A stretch of 64,000 nucleotides of DNA from Cordilura impudica (Eukaryota > Arthropoda > Insecta > Diptera > Scathophagidae), in contig OY821518.1 of NCBI GenBank assembly GCA_963682025.1, positions 146,322,731 to 146,386,730 of the forward strand, written 5' to 3'. The notes below the pieces were generated by a model. The model searched no databases and was not told the DNA's origin. It worked only from the letters and a program-made list of their open reading frames with translations. The translations under genes were made by a program, and so were the position numbers. Shown here piece after piece: positions 1 through 12,158 of the stretch (the stretch's first letter is position 1; each line of letters begins with the position of its first letter).

Positions 1-424
1 AATCATTCCTAGGAAGTTCATATGTTCTAAAAATTTGTTTACTGAGATTTTATGTACTTTTTGATGGCTGACTGTTTCCTTGAATTTTGAACGGTTTGCT
101 ACCAATGGACCTGAACAAGGGAAAAAAGGTAAATAAATAGAATTTTTTAAAGTTTTTTGCGATTTCGATCACAATTTTTGTTCACTAGGACAGAGAGTTA
201 ATCAAAGTTCCAAACGGTTTGCAAGATATGAGCCTGAAAAAATGATCACATTTTTTTCAAAAGTGACACCGAGGCCCAAATCTTTGGAGCCCATAAAAAA
301 AAGTGCATGACTTGGGGCAAAACTGGGAGACACGGATCTTTTTTTTTTTGTCTTTTATCACTTAGTGATGTCCGTATAGGGTTATATTTCCATGACTTAA
401 AAAATTACACACTAAAATTACGCA

Positions 425-786
425 ATGTTTGATAAATTTAAGTTAATATCGGGAAGCAGTTTTCTGTGAGGCCTATAACTAAGAACGTCCTACAGAAATT
501 ATTTTCCGCCTACTGGATATAATAAACATACACAACCCAATTTTGACCAAGATCTCTATGAAAATTTTGATTTTTGGGCCATTTAAGTCGAGCATATAGA
601 GTCAGTTTGTATGGTGACCACTTCAACAGTGATCGTTCTATGGCGAATAAAAGATCATATACCAAATTTCATCAAAATGTATTTATATTTGTTACCCAGA
701 AAGTGGGTGATGTCAAGTGTTTTTAGTGGTTACAAACATAAGCACAAACTCATTATACCCTGACTACAGAGTATACAGGGGTTAAA
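425..786 (-). mobile_element. Degenerate DINE-like (non-autonomous Helitron) copy
   Basis: On the minus strand this follows the order of the intact copies: the 5' end resembling TATACCC...GGGTATA near 750-786, the stretch that normally follows the microsatellite, and the segment around 'gatcgggaagcagc' near 450. The GTCY microsatellite is missing and the 3' hairpin end is not recognisable, so this is an old, internally deleted copy. Bases 1-424 hold only AT-rich sequence with no feature I can name. Confidence 0.6.
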
Positions 787-1020
787 CGAAATCAATAGAT
801 AAATTCCATTTCACCAGCTATGCATAAAATAATTGACTCTGTTACCAACAATAACCTGAGAGTACAAGAAAATAGTGTTACCAATTAGGAAACGAGTGTA
901 ACTAATAATAAGTATCAGAAAATAATGATGTAATCAGCACTGAATCATTTATCCGTTAACAAATTTAATTCATTTCTAATACTTATTTTTTGTTAACTGC
1001 TCACATATAAACCATGTTTA

Positions 1021-1796
1021 AACAAGTAAGAAAATTATAGTCGGTCTAGCCCGACTATACGATACCCTATACCATGCGTTTAAAAACCCTATCTCTTAGT
1101 CCCAACTAACTGGACATAGAAAATAAGCAAAACCCAAATTTGAGTGGGATTTTTATTAATTTTTTTGGCTGCAGATATGAAAAAGTTCATATCGGATGCT
1201 ATATCTATATAGGGACTTGGTCCAAAAATGGACCGATCCTGATCATGTTTGGTAAAGTCTCTTGTATTTTGCAAAAATATATACAAACAAAATTTGAGAA
1301 GAATCAGTGCAATATTTTTGTTTTTTAATAGATTTAAGTGAAGATCGGGAAGCAGCTCTATATGGGGTCAAAGGGATCATTTTTGGACTACTCATTAATG
1401 GATGTAATGAACGCACACAAACCCAATTTGAGTAAGAACTATATGACAATTTGGATCTTATGGCAATGTATGTCGATTTCATATGGGTAATTTGTATTGG
1501 GGCTAGGTCTGAACATGGACCGATTCTCACCAATTTCAATAGCGTTCATCCCATGGCTGATAAAAGCTTATATACAAAATTTCATCAAAATATATTCATA
1601 TTTGCGACCTGCAGTTTGATTACAAGGTTTACATGGACACACAGACGGACGGACGGACATTGTTAAATCAACTCAGAAAGTGATTCTGATTCGATCGGTA
1701 TAATTAAAGTTGGGTCTAGGTCAAATATTTTTGGTTGTTACAAACAGCAGCACAAAGTCATTATACCCAAACCACATAGTGTTATAGGGTATAAAA
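1021..1796 (-). mobile_element. DINE-like element copy H1, near full length
   Basis: Read on the minus strand, the element starts with a TATACCC-type 5' end at about 1796. It passes through a short GTCC tract (3 units, near 1645-1658) and ends with the subterminal repeat TGGTATAGGGTAT, a near-perfect palindrome around GGTCTAG and the tail CTTACTTGTT at 1021. No target duplication is visible. This fits Helitron/Helentron-derived INEs (DINE-1, 'mini-me'). It belongs to the subfamily with the short 'ggggtcaaagggatca' junction. It encodes no transposase; the small ORFs in it are chance. Confidence 0.85.
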
Positions 1797-4700
1797 AGTA
1801 TCATAAATATTTATTAAAATTTCACGTTTATATACGCACTCCCTTTGTCAAACTAAAGTAATTTGTTTTAAAACAACAGCTTACATCACAGTTGGTTTGT
1901 TTGTATCATATTTGAAGTTTTTATTATTTTTATTCTTATTGTTTCAACCAATTTTAATAAAACGGAAATAATTTCTGAAAAAAAAAACATTTATAAATAT
2001 TTTTCTTCTAAACATATAAAGTATGCTATCCGAAAAAAGTAAAATGAAAGATTAACAAAACAAAAAATCAAATATTAGCGCGTTTTTTGATAGAAAAAAT
2101 AGCAACTCTTCTCATCACTGTCACCATAAGTACGGCGCCTAAATTTGGTACTCAATTCTACAATACGCTTCATAGCATTTCTCAAAATAAGTTTCTTTTC
2201 AATTGAGACATAATTAACGACAATTATATATTAATTAATTTATTAAAAACCGTTGGCATTGGCATCAATTAATTTCCAAAGAAACCGTTAATTAATAAGT
2301 GCACCTAAGACTTAGTCCCATGTATAGTTGTAGATTGTTTTAAAGCAAAGCTTGCTAGACTGGGCGAATTATTTGCGTCAAGTGTACGATAAACTATTTC
2401 TATTAACTTAATGCTTAAGCTTTGTTAAATTTACGGTGTATTTATTGGAAAAAAATAGAATCACACAAATATTAAATAATGACCATTTAATATTAAATCA
2501 AATGCACAAACGTCCTAACCTGGGAATTTTTCTATAAAATAAGATATCAAAATCATGAACTGTAACAAAGAATATTAAATTAGGATAATTTTAAATGTTT
2601 TCAAATTAAAAAATATTAAAAATTTAATTCTATATGATAAATTTTAGAGTTCTTAAAAGAAAAACTGCTTACATCAAGGATGTTGCAAAACAATTATGAA
2701 AATTTTATTAGTTCCAAATAAAATATTTAAATAATTATTTTATTTTTTTTGTATTGCAGTGAAATAATGTTAGAAGAAAAGTGTGGCAATACCGGCCTAA
2801 GCTAATATGACAAGTTCAGAGGTCAAACATTTGGTTGAGGCGGTTGACCAAAAAATTATCGTCGGCGAGTTTAATCCGGTTAAACTGATGGGTTTTTGAA
2901 ACAATTTTCAATATTATTTTTCAAAGTAATGTGTGTACTTTAAAACAAACAAAAAAATATAAAAACATACAATATTTCATGTTGCAAAGCTAAATGCAAT
3001 TTAAGCTTAATCCTTATGTTGTCATTAGGATAAAACCTTTCTTTAACAAAAAAAAAATATCTCTGAGGAAAAATATTGATGTGTCCCACACACTTCACTA
3101 AAAACACACTTAAATATAACTTGGATATTTTTCTTAGGATGTGCACACCTTAGAAATTAAATATTAAAAAAAATTTGGATTTTTTCTAGGTACTCTCGTT
3201 AAATTTTAAACCGTACTGCAATTAAAAAAAAAACAGATATTTAGGTTTGTTGAGCTTCGTTAGAAGCACACGATTTAATTTTTTTATTAACAGTATTTAT
3301 AATTATAATGTCTTCTTTTCAAACCATTTACTAATAATAATATTTTAAAATGAAAAATTGACTAAGATGGTTAAAAAATATTTGACACTCAAATTAGTTT
3401 TAGTTGGATCTGTCGGTTTAAAGCGACTATAATTTTCGTATTAATTTTTTTCATATGTATGTATGAAAAACTTATTTTTTTTAAATAAAAGAAACGAACT
3501 TTATATACATATTGTTATTTCATTCAATCAATTTAAGAATATTTTACCATGAAGCAAAGTGCCAGTGATTTGATATGTTCTTATGTAATATCCTACCCAA
3601 CATTTGTAAGATTATTTTAACAAAAATCTCCCTACTGAGTCTTCTTCGAGGACTTTTGATGATTAAAGACTAATTAATCTCAAGCGCGATTAAAAAAGAA
3701 TAGAAAATAATTCATGCTTTCGCTAAAAAAAAGTGATTTGTTGAAAATGCAATAACAAAATGTACAGCAACCGCAAATATTTAGATCATGCTGACGGTTA
3801 TAATTTGACTTCGTGCACGTTATTTTTGAAAAATATTTTATGCAACTGGATAGTGAAAAAGTACTTGTCATGCTGTTTTTTTGTTTCTAACGTGGTAATT
3901 TTTTTAATTATCTTTAAGCAAGCGTCCAGTATTTGAATATTGTGAATTTCTATTTACTAATCATGGTGTGAAACTACATAAATTAGAATTTATACGAGTG
4001 TATAAATCTAAAATTGAAAAGTTAATAAATTTAAAACCTAAAAATAAATAAAATTAAATGAAGGAGGTAACGTCACCAAATAATTAAAAAGACTGGATAT
4101 AGAGGAATACGATGAATTAGTATCCCTAAAAAATAAAAATAAAGTTCTCAGAAAATGTCCAAGAGCAGATGGAACTAAGCCAACTAAACAATTAAAGAAA
4201 ATTTCATGACGACAATTTTAATTCAAGAGATATTTATTCTTTTGACTGTGAAAGTGGAGAAAAGTAATTAAATATGTACGAAGGATAAGCCAGTGTAATG
4301 AACTTTTTATATACATAGTGGGTAATAAAAGACTCTACGACAAGAGTCGCGGGTGGGGTACCATTTTCTACCGACAAAAGAAACTTTTATGATCAGAAAA
4401 TTAGCGCATTTATGGCTACTTTAGTCGCACAGATTAGTCGAAAAAACTTCAATATGATCATTAATATCATCAAATGCTGACTGGGATCCTTTTATTCCTT
4501 TAAATGGTCCACTAATTTTGTTTAAATATTTGAGTTAGAGCTCGTGCTGTTTCATTATAGTTCCAATTACAATCATTTGTATGTTTTCTTTGAAAATGAA
4601 TATCTCAATCCGAGCACTTGTTGATTTCAAATTGTTTTTGTATTTTTTTTTTTATACAGATCGAATTCTTGTTAAGTATAACCTTGCATGGAAACTACAG

Positions 4701-5160
4701 GTTGAGTTATAAATATATTTCGAATAAATTCGGTATATAAGCTTCCTTTGGGTACAGACGAACGGTTCATGTCCAGACGTAGACCATAGATGATGCTTTG
4801 AGTTCAATTTAAAATGCCCTTAGATATTGATTATGAACATCCATAAATAAAATTTTTAAAAACAATCTGCTCATGAACAATGTCATTCATAGTCACAATA
4901 TAAATCAACCCTGATATTCTTAAAGCGAATATTACTCCAAATATGAATTCGATCGGAACAATTTTGGATCTAGTCCCATATAGAAATCACATTTAATGTT
5001 CACTTTTCTTTTATTGTTATTTATTTTTATTGTGTTTTTCTATATTTCATGCATATAGTGAAATTGATCTTTCGTTAATTCCGAAACATGTGAATCTTAA
5101 TTTACAAAACTCCGAATCCAAAGATTTGAAAATGTTTATCCCGATTGGCATCACTAATGT
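1797..5160. other. AT-rich DNA without recognisable genes
   Basis: I see no gene here. The only coding-like stretch is 4087-4209 on the plus strand: 40 codons open to a TGA, rich in Lys/Asp/Glu, with no ATG and no recognised family. It could be an exon remnant or chance. Confidence 0.5.
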
Positions 5161-5236
5161 ATATATATAATATAATATATAATGTATAATGTATATATAT
5201 AATATATATAATATATATATAATATATATATATAAT
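5161..5236. repeat. TA-rich simple repeat
   Basis: About 75 bases of almost pure T/A made of imperfect TATA, TATAATA and TATAATGTA units. It is a microsatellite with no flanking element that I can define. The following 5237-6739 is AT-rich and non-coding. It includes a small 7-bp inverted pair, ACAGTGG / CCACTGT, near 6430-6452. Confidence 0.7.
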
Positions 5237-6739
5237 CAAGGATATGATGTATGTTTTTGAGGAAAAAGGCAGATTTTATACAAAAAAAAATAACAAAACT
5301 GTTAATAGAAAAAATCAAAATTTTTTTTAAACGAATCGTTAATTAACGTTTGCATTTTGAAATGCATATTAACTAAAATTAAATTTACCAATTAAATATT
5401 CTTAATTTAGTTGTTCTAGATCTTGCCTGATAAAACAAGAAAACAAAGCTGTTGTATAAGCGAAGACATGTGTTATACGAAATTATTAAAACAAACCCAC
5501 AGCCCACCAATCCCAACAGACAGATAGCAACGAAAAAACGTAACCTCTATAGATGTTGAACCATATTCGTAATGAAAGAATTGGAACATTAATACTACTT
5601 TGCTTTGTAGTTCATAATAAAAATTAAAATTACAAAACGAACAGTTAAAAGTGTGGAAAAATACACAGTAGTTAAGATTCCTCGTGTTTGTAAGGGTACC
5701 ACTTATTTGCCCATATCATATATCAAAAGCAATAGTAATTGAATTATTAGCATGACGTAACTCTATTGATTAGTTAAAAATTCAATATGAACGTATAAAA
5801 GTCATGATTCCTAAATCAATCCTTGTGATACCACCAGATGTGTTTTTTACATATGTACTGTCACTTTTTTTATCCATATGTAATTCCGTATATCTGTCAA
5901 AATTATCGTTTTACATACGATTCATAATTTTTGCTAACACACGTGCATATGTATTTCCGTAGTATATAACCTCTAAATGTAAACAACAGCTGATTTAATT
6001 TGTGAATTTAAAATAATTTATTGTTAAAAATAAATTTATTTTTCTTTCAATATTATTCTTTGTAATTTATTCTGTTTTTCTTTCGCCACAAGCAGTGTTG
6101 TATTTTCATATGTTTGTCATGCCAAAATAGAACCTGTTCTAAATGAAAACTGTACATGTGACTTTCCTTATGTATTGTATATAAACAATGTTTCATATGT
6201 ACCACACGATGTGTACAACTTTTGCTGTGCGAAAATATGACAGTACATATCGAACTATAAAATTGTTTTTGCGATTTTTTCAGAGATCATCAAAAATAAC
6301 AAGTTTTTTGGGTGCATCTCAAAATATGTCTTTTTAGTGGATTCTAAAGAACCTACTCTTATAACACAAAGAGGTTTACAACTGAGTTTTTTTTTTGTGA
6401 AAGACTAGAAAAATCGATGTAAGATTGTTACAGTGGATAGATATGACCACTGTGTATCGTTTTCTTGCAAAAAGTGAAAATTGAAAAATTTTTAGTTGAC
6501 TCACTTTAGAGGTACACATCACACATCGTGTGATAGTACCTTCAGGTGTAATTGTTGTTTACTTTTACGTGGCGCACAACTCATTGGTTCCATTCTTAAA
6601 ACCGTTTAGTAACAGTACTCCTAATTCCATAATCTTTTTTTTTAAATTATTTATATTAATATATATTTTCAATATTTTCGTGTCCAAATTGCAGTCAGCT
6701 GTATTTGACTGAGGGATGCATTGTTCGCCCAACAAGTGA

Positions 6740-7325
6740 TTGCAATATATCACGTTCCTGCAACCACAAGCACTTTACTCCACCGAAAATAAGATTGCTA
6801 CTTGCTAAACATATCTTTTACCAATATTACTATATGCATCTGAGGTTCTCACAGGTTGCAACTCTAGGAAACTAACTGTAACTTTCAATAATATTATTCC
6901 CAATACTCGTGTCATGTCTTACACTTGTCTTTTGACAACTATATTAAATTCAAAAACATTATATTCCTACATACAATTACTATAACAAAGGCTCCAAAAT
7001 ATGTATCTTTTTGAACGATTAAGGTTCGCAAAATCTTCCAGAGGAAATCGAATAATTCAATTTAAATACTGGGACCATGCTTCTGAATGTCAATTTTTTA
7101 TTCTAACTATTCGTCTCTGGAACCAAATTCCTAATATTATGGAAAATACAATAGGGCTTAGAAAATTACTATATCAAAACTTTAATTGATTTTATTTGAT
7201 TTTTTAATGTTTTTCAACTGTAATTTCTAATATTTTAAATTTAGATTAAGAGTTACTGATGTTAAATATAGGATACTGTGTCTTGTTGTAATGGAAAATC
7301 AAATTAAATAAATAAATACAATACA
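6740..7325 (+). pseudogene. 3' end of a decayed non-LTR retrotransposon
   Basis: Frames around 6760-7190 carry the C-terminal signature of a LINE reverse-transcriptase protein: a decayed 'ILLYASEVL'-like stretch, then 'SSRGNRIIQFKY' and 'FFILTIRLWNQIPN' near 7030-7130. After the stop the sequence ends in AATAAATAAATA and then ACAAATAC repeats near 7303-7338. This is the same kind of tail as the LINE at 49.7-52.2 kb, so both probably belong to one family. The clade (CR1 or Jockey group) is not certain. It is heavily 5' truncated and frameshifted. Confidence 0.65.
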
Positions 7326-7338
7326 AATACAAATACAT

Positions 7339-9477
7339 ATAGCAAAAAAAAAGACTGAATTCACCGCATTATCTTGGAGTAATGAACTGTTATACTACAT
7401 TTTCCCAAAATTACTTCATAATTATGAATATTTCCAAAACTATGAACAATACGCTTCGAAATTTGTCTGCTATTACTCAAAGTGTATATCCAAAAATCTG
7501 CAACTCACAAAAATGTATCTATTCGATTGAACATATATTTTACGAGAAAGTTAGGAAAATCAAATGTGTTTATATAATTATGAAATATGATCGTTTAATC
7601 AATCAGGTGCAGATGTTCTCGAGAATAATTCAATAGTTGTAATTTATTTCACAGAAGATATATTTTTTGAAATAATTAAATGCATAAGATTTCTGTACCA
7701 TGCGGATCAATTCCTTATATTTTGGACAAATCGACTCAATGCGATATAACCAAACTATTATTGTTAGCCAGCACATATTTAATTACGATCTAAAATAGCT
7801 ATATTTCAATAATGTACACTCTGTTATAAAATTAGGCACACTCCTTTCAAGTATTCAAGGAATTTTAGAAATATATATTTAAAAAAATCTTCACAAATAT
7901 TAACCTTGAGAATGATGTAGTTTATAAAAATATTCCATAATGTCCCATACAATTTAATGCCATCCTACTTCAGCTAGAGCTATGAAACTTCATTATAAAT
8001 AACTACGATTATATTGTTAAATAACTCCCAAAATGACTATTGCACAGCAACCGTATTGAAATGAATAAAAAAAAAAGGAAAGAACGAACGAAGCAGAAAA
8101 CAGTAACAAAAACAATGAAAGACTTCTGTTCCAGCACAACAAAAGACTTTAAAACAATCGGCCGAACATAAACTATAGCATTTCCTTTATTGTCTTCAAC
8201 ACTATAAGTCTTCAAGGTGTATCCTATTTTTAGCCTATAGCTCTAGGTTTGCCTAGATAGGTTGCAAATAGAGCATAGGAAGAAAAACAAGAGCCTACAC
8301 TCAACATGCAAACTTCTAGTTACTTTCTACTCGTAATTCACGCGATTCTAATGCTATAAAACACAACTTGAACGTAAAACTTGTCGGAAACACCTTGTTT
8401 TATATCTATGATACAGTGGATATTCTAATTGCAGATATTATAGAATTTTTTTCTGTTGAAAACATTCCAAATTGGGAACTACATATCTTTTTGGTTGTTA
8501 TAAATATGTATGTAATTTTATTAAATGTCATAAGATCTGGGAGAGAGCTTGAGCAGATCAGAAAAGATTGTTTTTATATCATGAATTTTTTAGTGTTTCA
8601 AATATATTTTTGTAAGAATTAATAAAATATATGTACCTTATGCTAATGAAAATTAAATTTCAATCAACTATTTTACTATCACACTGTGCAGTATAAATAG
8701 TTTTTTAACCGCTCTTAGTGTGGTCAATTTTTTTTCTTTTTTTTTTTTTTAGAATTCTTTGTATTGAATACTTTTGTGTATGATAAATTAACTAAGGTTA
8801 AATCCGAACCTTTTGCAAACAATTAAGCGGGTGTAGTGTTACACATACCATTAAACAAAGGAAACTATGCACTTGTCAGTGAAAGCTCTTTTGTGCGGCA
8901 GCGATTTCAGTTTTCTTCATAAGGAGGAGATAGAAATAATGCCAACACTTTAACATATTGTCTTTTATGTTGTCCGATTATGGGAGATTTTGCGAATAGC
9001 AAGCCCGTAAATTTATATGAATGTATGTGTCTGTTGGATGTTAGACGGTGGCAGCCCGTGTCCAATGAAAGCTTTTAAATATGAATTATTGTACTGAGAA
9101 AAATGAAACCGCGCCACTAGCAGCAGTTTATATAACAAGCAATTTATTTTAATTGAACAAATTAAGTTTGAAACACCGATGAAAATACAAATATAAATTA
9201 ATTATTGTAGTTTTCATGTTATTTTTATTTTTTGTATGAGTAGGTATTTTCATTTCAAAGGCATGGAAATACTAATATAGTATATCCGTATTTTGTCATT
9301 TCCTACAAAATACTTTACGTTGTTGCTTTTCTTGCCTAAAAAAATATTGTTATTCGAGTAAGGTTAGGCTGACGGCCTATGATAAAATTAGACAGATTGC
9401 AGTAAGGATGACTAATATTTAATTAAAGAATCATAATTTTACCATAATATTAATGGAGAATATACGAGTATATACGC
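7339..9477. other. AT-rich DNA without recognisable genes
   Basis: No protein family, RNA gene or clear repeat was found. An 84-codon open frame at 8368-8622 starts at TTG, has no family resemblance and reads as chance. Confidence 0.5.
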
Positions 9478-10323
9478 CACACAGTGGCTGAAAATTGTTT
9501 TTCATTGGCCAAAATTCTGTAACTTTTGAACCGATCAAAATATTTTAGTAATTCTTTTCCTAGTGGTTAGATATTTAGTTGAACTCGAGTCTATTTTAAT
9601 TTTATCAAAATTGATTGAGCACTTTTTAATAAATTCTAGGTCAAAGTTGAACTTTTCATTTTTTTTTTTTTTAACTTTTAGCATGAAATATTTATTTTTG
9701 TATTTATTAAAAAATTTTATATTTGGATTTTAATAATAATTACAATCATTTTTTGTAATAATGGGATTTTTTTAATGTTTACACCCAAAAAAATTTGTAT
9801 ACTAAAAAAAAAAAAGTAAAATCAACTGGGGATTTGCTATTATTGCTGAAAAATTAAAAATTTTTTGCTGTCAAACTTGCAAATATGTTTACACTAAAAG
9901 AATATTTCCACTGAAAAAAACTTAGTAATATTATCTAATAGTCTTGGTATTACTACAGAAAAATTAATCATTTTTTGCTGTCAAATTTGTTAATTTTTGC
10001 AAAATAAATCTACTGAACATTAGCGCATTGACTCTGAAAAAAAATTTTTTTTTTAAATCCTTAAAAGATCCAAAACGCAAAAAAGTTTCAAATCCTATTA
10101 CTTTCGCGTAAGGTCACATAACCTTTGAACAAAATGAGACAATTAAGTAAAGGTATCTAATTTTGACTGAATTTGGATAATATTTATTATATATTATTTA
10201 CTACTAACACGTAAAATTTCAGGTTATTACATAGATACATAGATCATAAAAATCGATGAACGCATAAATTTATTTTCGTTTGTTTGCTCCGCTTACTATC
10301 TTGCGTGGTGGTTCGCCTACTTG

Positions 10324-11286
10324 TTAAGAGTCTGTATCGAATGAGGATCTATCTTCATCTGGAAAAAATCAATTGTTTTTAATCAGTCAGATAACTTCAC
10401 TTTTATGACTTACCCTCGGAGGAAACTTCCATTGTATATTCATCTTCGTCATCTTCATCGAGATCGTACGATGGAAGCGCTCGCCATGCTCATCCGACTC
10501 TGAGGCTAGCTCTTTGCTGAAGTAATCGAGATGGTGATGCAGGAAGTGAATTTTAAGAGACATGTTCACTCCAATTTTCTGGAACTATTCCAGCATCTTG
10601 GTCACAATAACGCGGTAATTGTGTGCTCGCTTACTTTCTTTACTGCCGTCCAGGCAAGATAATCATTACTGACTAAAGCGTCTTTAAATTCTTTTGACTT
10701 CATTCAGAACACCTTCCTTTAATTTTGCTTCGCTGCATGTGATCAGTGTAGCAAACTTTATCCAAAATTATTTTCATTGAATCGTATGTTTCACTCATAT
10801 CTGTGATGTAGCCAGTGGGAATGCTTGGTTTTTTATCATATATCGTGGCAGTAAACAAATGTGCTGCCTTCGTTGAGTGTAAAGTACCGTTGGAATGGCA
10901 ATAGTCGTCTTCGATATCCGGTGACTTTGATATTAGGCTCCAAATTGTTGCCTTCTTTCAAAAGCAGGGCAAGTTTTTCTGCTTCACGTTGAGACAAGTT
11001 TAATTCTGCAACAATCTTGTCCATTCTTGCTTGTGATATTGGCATTATTTCGTTCGATGGGCCGGCTTCTGGTATTGGTTCATATTGGATCCAATGTTAA
11101 AAGCATTGTAGCACGTTTTACAAACTTTCTCTGGGGCCCACGAATCGCCGTGAATTACTTCGGAATCAAACTAAAATTTAAAAGCACGCTCCACTTGCTC
11201 ACTGAGTATGCAGTATTTGTTGAAAAAGCTTTTTTGTCACAAACGTAACAAAATAAATTGAGATTTTCTTGGCAATTTGCACTCAT
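10324..11286 (-). pseudogene. Relic of an uncharacterised arthropod repeat-associated gene
   Basis: The relic begins at an ATG at 11286 with an N-terminal 'FCYVC' motif (possible zinc-binding cysteines). It continues with 'LNLSQREAEKLALLLKE' (ORF 10836-11045) and a later block resembling 'MSLKIHFLHHHLDYF...SDEHGERFH' (10460-10569). The tail is very acidic (Asp/Glu-rich, 10415-10460). From memory this domain order occurs in many unnamed, repeat-like proteins of insects and other arthropods, but I cannot name the family. Frameshifts break it in several places. A 55-nt intron with a GTAAGT donor and a TTTTTTCCAG acceptor (10359-10413) separates the acidic exon from a last short exon, and the frame is kept across the junction, so it spread as DNA and not through an mRNA. 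A stop follows at 10324-10326; coding-like sequence continues a further 18 codons. Confidence 0.6.
10359..10413 (-). other. Intron within the gene relic
   Basis: The minus strand shows GTAAGT at the 5' splice site and a pyrimidine run followed by CAG at the 3' site. Splicing joins an acidic exon to one encoding D-E-D-R-S-S in the same frame. Fifty-five nucleotides is a usual fly intron size. Confidence 0.6.
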
Positions 11287-12158
11287 TTCGATTTTATACT
11301 TTTATTAGTTTTTAATCAGTTTTAAAGAACCGTACTTTTCGTGTTCGTAGACACTTGTTTAATTACATAAAACGACAATCAACACCAATAAATACTACGT
11401 ACCTTTTCATATTTAAATGACAGATACTTATGAATGGACGCAACTGTTAAGTGAAGATATTTATTCGTTTCAAATTTTTTATGACTTTCCAAATAATTAC
11501 CACTCATAAATGTGGGTGGAACGGAAAACCCCACATCAATAAAAAAAAAATGCAGTTTCCTTTTTTTCCCTTTAATTGACTGTGCACGGAGTAGGTATCA
11601 TGAAGGAACAAGAAGATAAATTCAGCGTCTGCGCACATATATGACCGTTTTTAGTTTGTTACCGCAATCGCAAAAATTTAACAATCTTTTGAGATAGGTA
11701 CCTTCACTTAATTGTAAATAAAAGCGAAACGCGTTCATCGATTTTCATGATCCATGTCTCATTTTGTGCACAAGCTATGTTGCTTTATGCCAAAGTAATA
11801 AGACTGGACACTTTGTCCCGTTTTGGATTTTGCATGATTTTTCAAAATACAAAATTTTAATTTTTTAGGCAAAAAATTATTTTTTTCTTCATAAATTTAA
11901 AATAACTGCAAAACTGTCAACTGTGATGAGAAATGGTATAAAAGTAGATTAAAGTTATTGTAATTCTTAATTTTTCTAAATTTGTTTCAGCAAATTGGAA
12001 CAAGCAGTTCTCGAGTTATGTCCAACAAAAGAGCCCTATACGATTCTAAGTTCATATCGATATATCTCGATTCCTAAACGTGACCCAGCGAAACAGTGTT
12101 ATTGTTTTTACTAACACTATGTTTTTCGTACATATAATTATTATTCATGCAATTATAA

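Larger units (their letters stand above)
10070..11826. mobile_element. Putative TIR element bounded by 71-bp imperfect inverted repeats
   Basis: Bases 10070-10140 and the reverse complement of 11756-11826 align without gaps over 71 positions with 55 matches (my count, about 77%). Both arms begin CCAAAACG and end ACAAAATGAGAC. Between them lies the gene relic at 10324-11286. The arms could be the termini of a DNA transposon or the inner part of longer, more decayed ends, because similar AT-rich sequence continues outside. I could not identify a target duplication. Confidence 0.55.

Noticed and set aside
6430..6452. ACAGTGG...CCACTGT inverted pair as a possible Transib end
   Set aside because: Both arms are within 23 bp of each other and far from the transposase. 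It is better read as a small chance hairpin.
8368..8622. 84-codon plus-strand frame
   Set aside because: Starts at TTG, has no recognised family and AT-driven composition. It is consistent with chance.
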